Of a DNA stretch of 64,000 nucleotides, positions 59,346 through 64,000 are shown one piece after another. Under the pieces are notes generated by a model, which was not told the origin of the DNA, made no database searches, and worked only from the letters and a program-made list of their open reading frames with translations. The DNA is from Colius striatus (lineage: Eukaryota > Chordata > Aves > Coliiformes > Coliidae). Both the position numbers and the translations under genes were made by a program. Position 1 is the first letter of the stretch; every line of letters begins with the position of its first letter. The DNA lies in NCBI RefSeq assembly GCF_028858725.1, contig NC_084761.1:21358501-21422500 (forward strand). Direction: 5' to 3'.

Positions 59346-61819
59346 ATAAATAGGTGGAAAATATCGGAACATGGACACAAATGCTGGAAAGAGCTCGGCG
59401 TGGGGGAAGTTCAGTGTGTGTTTGTCTGTCCGTCCATTAGTCTCTGAGCATCTGCTGCTGGACGCTGCCCACTATGAGGTACTGGGCTCCCTGTCTCAAC
59501 CATTCCCTGGGTTTTTCCTCAAACCAGATGAAACATCTTCCAACAAGACCAAAAAAACTGTCTTCTGGCTACTGGTGAGTTGCACAAACTGTGTGACTAC
59601 AGCAGCTGGGCCTTAAGACCAGTGCAATTGGAGAAACCAGCAAATCTGGCTCTGAAATGAAAGGGGAAGGCTTTTTATTGACTTGCTGTGGGTGAATCCT
59701 GTGGTGTCACTGCCAAGGGAGAACATAGCTGCTGCACTTCTGCCCTTTTGTTTGATTTTTTTTTCTACAGAGTTTTATTCTGCCGTGGCAGATCTAAATC
59801 CTGTATCTGCATGACACTGGCATTTAACCTGCCCACATTTCCCAGTCCTGTACTCAGATGCAGAAGGAAAGTCCCTCACTTGTCATGCTGAGGTGATACG
59901 TTTTGTGGACAAAACATCTTTCCAAACACATTCTTTGTGCACCATTTCCACCTTCCACACACTCCAAACTGCCAGGTGAAATACCCACTGCTGCTGCCAC
60001 TGGCACTATTGATATCCATCAAATGGTTGCAGCAAATACTGTAGAAAAGAGAGTCCCCTGTCCAGGAGAGGAAAAACCCTTTCCAGCCTTAAAATCCTGC
60101 TGCAGCTCACTGTTGCCAGTCACTGCAGCTTGTTCTACTGTGCTGTGGTCCCTGTCAGTGAAGGGAGAGGCCTTGAGGAGACTTTATGGTGAGCACAAGA
60201 AGGGATTTTGCTCTGTCTGGCAGCCTATTTATCACACAAGAGGCTGAAATGCAGACCCTAAAATCCCCAAGACATCTTCATGGCCCCTGGCTGTCTCCCA
60301 GGGGTTGTCTACGTACGTCAAGAAGAAAGAGTGTGATGCTGACATCTCGGTTACCGTTTCTTGATTTTGACATTTAAAGTCAAGTTGCTTCTGCAGCCAT
60401 GAAACGAAAGTGTAAGCAGCAGGTCATTGGGATAAAGTGTACAAAGCAGTCCTCAGAGAAGGGAAATAACTTGATTCAGCCAACTTGCCAGCAAACAGCA
60501 ATCCTAAATACAAATCTAAAATATGCTTCTGAAATACAGTGCCAAACCCAATCTGAGCACCAATCCCGTTTGTCTAATGCCAGAGCATCATGCAACAGAC
60601 AACCTCATTGATTGCAAAAATGCATTTAAATACAAAACCATAATCAGATAAAGTTGGGGAGGGTCAGTTTGGATCACATCACAGTGTTCCTCTGTGGCAT
60701 TTCTCTAATGTGAAGCAGAAATGTTTATAGCCTCTTGGCCATTTTGCTTCTTATATTGTTGTTTGAGCAAGGAAAAAGAGAACCTAAAAATGAAGAAAAA
60801 CGCATGTGTTGAAGTAGTCGGTGTGTTAAAGAATCCAGGTTTTCTACAGGATGGTGTTTGTAATTTTCCTCCAAGCCATCTGTGCATCTCCCATGGGGGC
60901 CAGAAAACTTAGGAAATGGAAAGGATGACAAATCCAGGTGCAGGGGAGGGTAGGACTTTGTCTTGTGTATAATCCATAGAGTGTATATGGCAGGAAAGAA
61001 AAAGCTAAAATACTGAAACATACAAAAGTGAGTTTCCCTCAGATCTGGATCATGGCAGACTTTCACTGATCTTCCCTCAATTGACAAACTGGTGAGATTT
61101 AGTAGGTTTTTTTTCCTCCAAACAGGGTTTTTTCCCAGGTTGGGTGCCTCTCGCCCATGTGCCGGTGTCCCCGTTATGCCCCGAGGCACCAGAAGGTGTC
61201 GAGGTACTCACACTCACTGCCTTCTGCGGGGCACCCTCTGGCCCTGGGTGCTCCCCCTGCTCAGCCTAGCACACCTCCCATCACTTCCCCCCCCCTCCCC
61301 CCAATCCAATGTGCTGACTTGCTGCTTGGTTTGGACCAAAAATTAAGCAGGTTCCAGTAACCAAAGAGCATAGTCACTTGTTTAATAAAGGTATTTCAAG
61401 ATACCCTTTTTTCCCCTTCTTTCTAGGCCCTGGAAAGTGACCTGAGCAAGTATCCATGGAGGCAGAAGAGGTATTTCAAACTGTGTCACATTCAGTGCTT
61501 CCCTTTGCCTCCAGCCCTTTCAGCTGTTTTGTGTGGATGGTTTTATTGGGTTGGAGACATAAAACATGTCCAGGTGCCTTGTTAAGCCTTCAGGTAGGCA
61601 GTAGAGTGTAATGGTGTGAAGGACAGATCAAAACTCTAGAGTTGCATTTGCAGTGCTGAGCAGACACTGCACTACTTTCTGTAGCTCAGCCTTTAGATAA
61701 GCTTTTCACTTTGTCTTGATCCTGTTAGCATCTTCATTTTGTAACACCACATATGTTTGGCTGTAAATGCACACCTCAGAAAACATGTATTTTCCTGCCA
61801 GCACTTTCATATCAATAGT

Positions 61820-62167
61820 TTGCCTCTGGGGAGACCTTATAGCAGCCTTCCAGTACCTAAAGAGACCTACACAAAAACTGGAGAGGGATTTTTTTACAGC
61901 GGCTCTGTACTGACAGAAAAAGGGGTGATGGCTGCAAAGTCAAAGAGGGGAGATACAGATAAGAGGAAGAAGGTCTTCCCTGTGAGGGTGGTGAGACCTT
62001 GGAACAGGTTGCCCAGGGAGGCTGTGGCTGCCTCCTCACTGAAAGTGTTCAAGAGCAGGTGGAATGAGGCTCTGAGAAGCATAGTATAGTGCAACGTGTC
62101 TCAGCCCATAGGAGGAGATTGGAACAAGATGAGTTCCTTCCAACCTAAATTGCCCCATGATTCATAG
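61820..62167 (+). mobile_element. CR1 LINE 3' end
   Basis: It starts at about TTTGCCTCTGGGGAGACCTT, continues with ATAGCAGCCTTCCAGTACCT, and includes an ORF2 end frame (KKVFPVRVVRPWNRLPREAV, then SLKVFKSRWNEALRS). It ends near CCCCATGATTCATAG. It belongs to a different CR1 subfamily from the copy at 42.7 kb, judging by the ending. Confidence 0.9.
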
Positions 62168-64000
62168 CCTGAGGTTCTCCAGTACTCTGTAAGGCACGAT
62201 CTTCCTGTACACAGACACCTGTGCTGACTCAGCATCTCAGTTCACAATGGATTGTCTTGCAGAAGTTGAAGGCAAAGCCACATGACAACACGTCAGGTTC
62301 TCCTTTATATTTACATTCATTTCTAAGGTAGGAATGAACCTTAAAAAACCCAGGACACGCCCTGTGTGACGTTCTTCATTGAGCAGCCTGTAAAGCTGCT
62401 GTGCTGTAGCATCAAAGTTAGTTGTGTGGGTCTACAGACACAGCCTATATGACTTTTCCTCCACACTACCATAGCATGAGTGGTCTTGATGCCAAGTATT
62501 TCACAACTGGTCACTTTGCCTTTCCCCAGTAGCTAATCCTGTCCTTTGTGTGCCATGGGCTTTTTGTACTCTGGATAGTAACGCTTCTTCCTTTCTGTTG
62601 TAAAAATATAGCTGTGTTCCAACGTGAGATGAAGACAATTATCAGGAGGGGTGGCTGAATCATCCTACAGGCTGTGGCAGATAGCTGTATTGCTTTTTGC
62701 AGGACTTGTGCCACTATTTAGCTTACTCATTTCCCTCCACTCTCTTCCACCACAGCCATGGGTCAGATAAAACAGAGGCTCCTGTTCCCCATGGCTGCTC
62801 CTCTCCCTTTTTGCTGGTGCAATGAAGAAATGGCACAGGGCTTGCTGTGATGAGACAGTGTGGGCTGAAGTGATCTTAGGGTACAACTACATTAGTGTTT
62901 CAGTTTGAATCACTGGAGTTGGGTGGGTGGATTGTTTTTGTTTGAGGGTGGTGAGTGTGAGTTTTTTTCTGGACTCATCGTCCCCACTGTGCTCCATCCT
63001 ACAGGATTGGTCCTTAAGGGTATGAACTCAATTCCCCTCTGGCAAAATTCAACAGGATAACACCTCCAGCAGGTCTTGGGCCTACAGGGCCAAACTAGGC
63101 TGGGTCAGGAAAGAAAATGAAGTGCCCTCTGATGAGTCTGGATGCCTGGTCTTCAGATTGGTCAGTGCTTTGCAGATGTCATGATGGTCCAGGCTACTTG
63201 CAGATGTAGATGGGACTGTAACAGTACTTTCTGGCCTTAAGGAAATAAGTTGCTGTCCTGAGATCATAGTATTATAGAATGGTATGGAAAGAGGAGGAGG
63301 AGAGCAGTAATGAACCCTTTTGGAAGCACTGGGTAATGAACTGTGGGAGAAAAAGTTCATTGGAATATCTCTTTTCTATAGGCTGAGATCAAGTGGGGGA
63401 CTTTTCTCCTTAGATCAGCTTCCATGGTAGGTACCCTTGAAAAATCAGTCTGGTTGGGTAGAAACCTCTGTTCCTGTTTTCCATTTGCACATGGCTAGCA
63501 GGGGCAGGAAGCTTTCAGGTTTGGGATAGAAACTTAACAAAACCTCAAGCCAGGAGATGCTCTAGTCTGTGCTTGTGACAGGCAGGCACCTGCAGAGTAG
63601 GTAAGTGGGGTATAAAAGAGTTGGAAGATGCACAAATAGCTTCAGGGACATCCTGGATCCAACCCAAGGCTGTGCTCTGTGACAGATGTGACTTTTTAGG
63701 CCTTACCGTTTTTTAGGACATGTTTTGTAAGTGACAAGCAAGATAAATGCTGAGGAAAGATCAAAGCAGATTTCATGGTTTCTATGGGTTCATGCTTCTT
63801 GTTTTCACTTTGTAGTATCTCCTTAAGCCTTTCTTCTCTCCCTGCCTGCGGCCCTTTCATTTGCATCCCCATTTCTACCTGACAGGCAAGAGCTTGCTGA
63901 CCTTCTTGGGCATGATCCTTCTTGGGTCTTGGGCATGACTTGTGAGCTCAGCCAGCCTTTCTTTCATCCTCCCAAACATGAAGCCATGTTGGATTATTCT

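Larger units (their letters stand above)
41740..64000. other. intergenic region downstream of CCNG2
   Basis: About 22 kb in which I can support no protein-coding gene. The longest open frames (48592-49101 on the minus strand, 169 codons; 58127-58609 on the plus strand, 160 codons) are of the length expected by chance in this much sequence and match no family that I know. Human synteny would put CXCL13 and CNOT6L next, but I could not find a CXC chemokine motif or CNOT6L leucine-rich repeats. Contents that can be named are listed separately: two CR1 copies, two tandem duplications and a CpG-dense patch at 59.2 kb. Confidence 0.65.

Noticed and set aside
63260-63295. ATCATAGTATTATAGAATGG, similar to a CR1 terminal repeat on the minus strand
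   Set aside because: The sequence beside it does not continue as CR1, so the match is too short to call.
41740-64000. search for CXCL13 and CNOT6L, expected next from human gene order
   Set aside because: No CXC chemokine cysteine motif, signal peptide exon or CNOT6L leucine-rich repeat was found among the readable frames. They probably lie beyond the right edge, although small exons could be missed by eye.
1-64000. CRISPR arrays, operons, toxin or defence systems, phage genes
   Set aside because: The window is vertebrate nuclear DNA with spliced genes and CR1 repeats. No spaced direct repeats or compact prokaryote-like gene strings are present.

Overview
The window reads as nuclear DNA from a bird. 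It carries exons of two vertebrate cyclin genes. Its interspersed repeats are CR1 LINEs, including 3' ends with the short terminal repeat typical of bird and reptile CR1, plus one solo LTR that I recognise as a bird ERVL-type LTR. The species cannot be fixed from sequence alone. There is no operon structure, CRISPR array, phage or bacterial gene. I found no evidence for a new multi-gene system, and I say so rather than force one.

Layout: (1) Positions 1 to about 18,150 are the 5' end of CCNI (cyclin I) on the minus strand. The first coding exon (38 codons) is at 1090-1203. A 5' non-coding exon probably lies in a large CpG island at about 16.8-18.15 kb, which gives a first intron of about 16 kb. 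The rest of CCNI lies beyond the left edge. The intron holds an old near full-length CR1 (about 8.6-12.2 kb) that was later hit by an LTR (11296-11851), a purine-rich minisatellite and a 21-base poly-G run. (2) About 18.2-32.1 kb is the intergenic space between two divergent promoters, with one small CR1 scrap and no gene that I can support. (3) About 32.15-41.7 kb is CCNG2 (cyclin G2) on the plus strand. It has a CpG-island promoter with four CCAAT boxes, GC boxes and a FOXO-type site, seven coding exons between 33243 and 37676 (338 codons), and a 3' UTR of about 2 kb, possibly 4 kb, that contains a CR1 fragment. (4) About 41.7-64 kb is intergenic DNA with two CR1 3' ends, two short tandem duplications and an isolated GC-rich, CpG-dense patch at 59.2 kb that may be the promoter of an unannotated transcript.

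The two genes are paralogous non-canonical cyclins arranged head to head, the same adjacency as CCNI and CCNG2 in human. CCNG2 is known in mammals as an anti-proliferative, FOXO-induced cyclin with a C-terminal PEST-like tail. The exon structure, phases and C-terminal acidic/serine tail are intact here. The most interesting gene-level points are the shifted start codon of CCNG2, a four-base tandem splice donor before its last exon that could give a tail-less isoform, the NF-Y/CHR-like promoter layout, and upstream ORFs in its leader.
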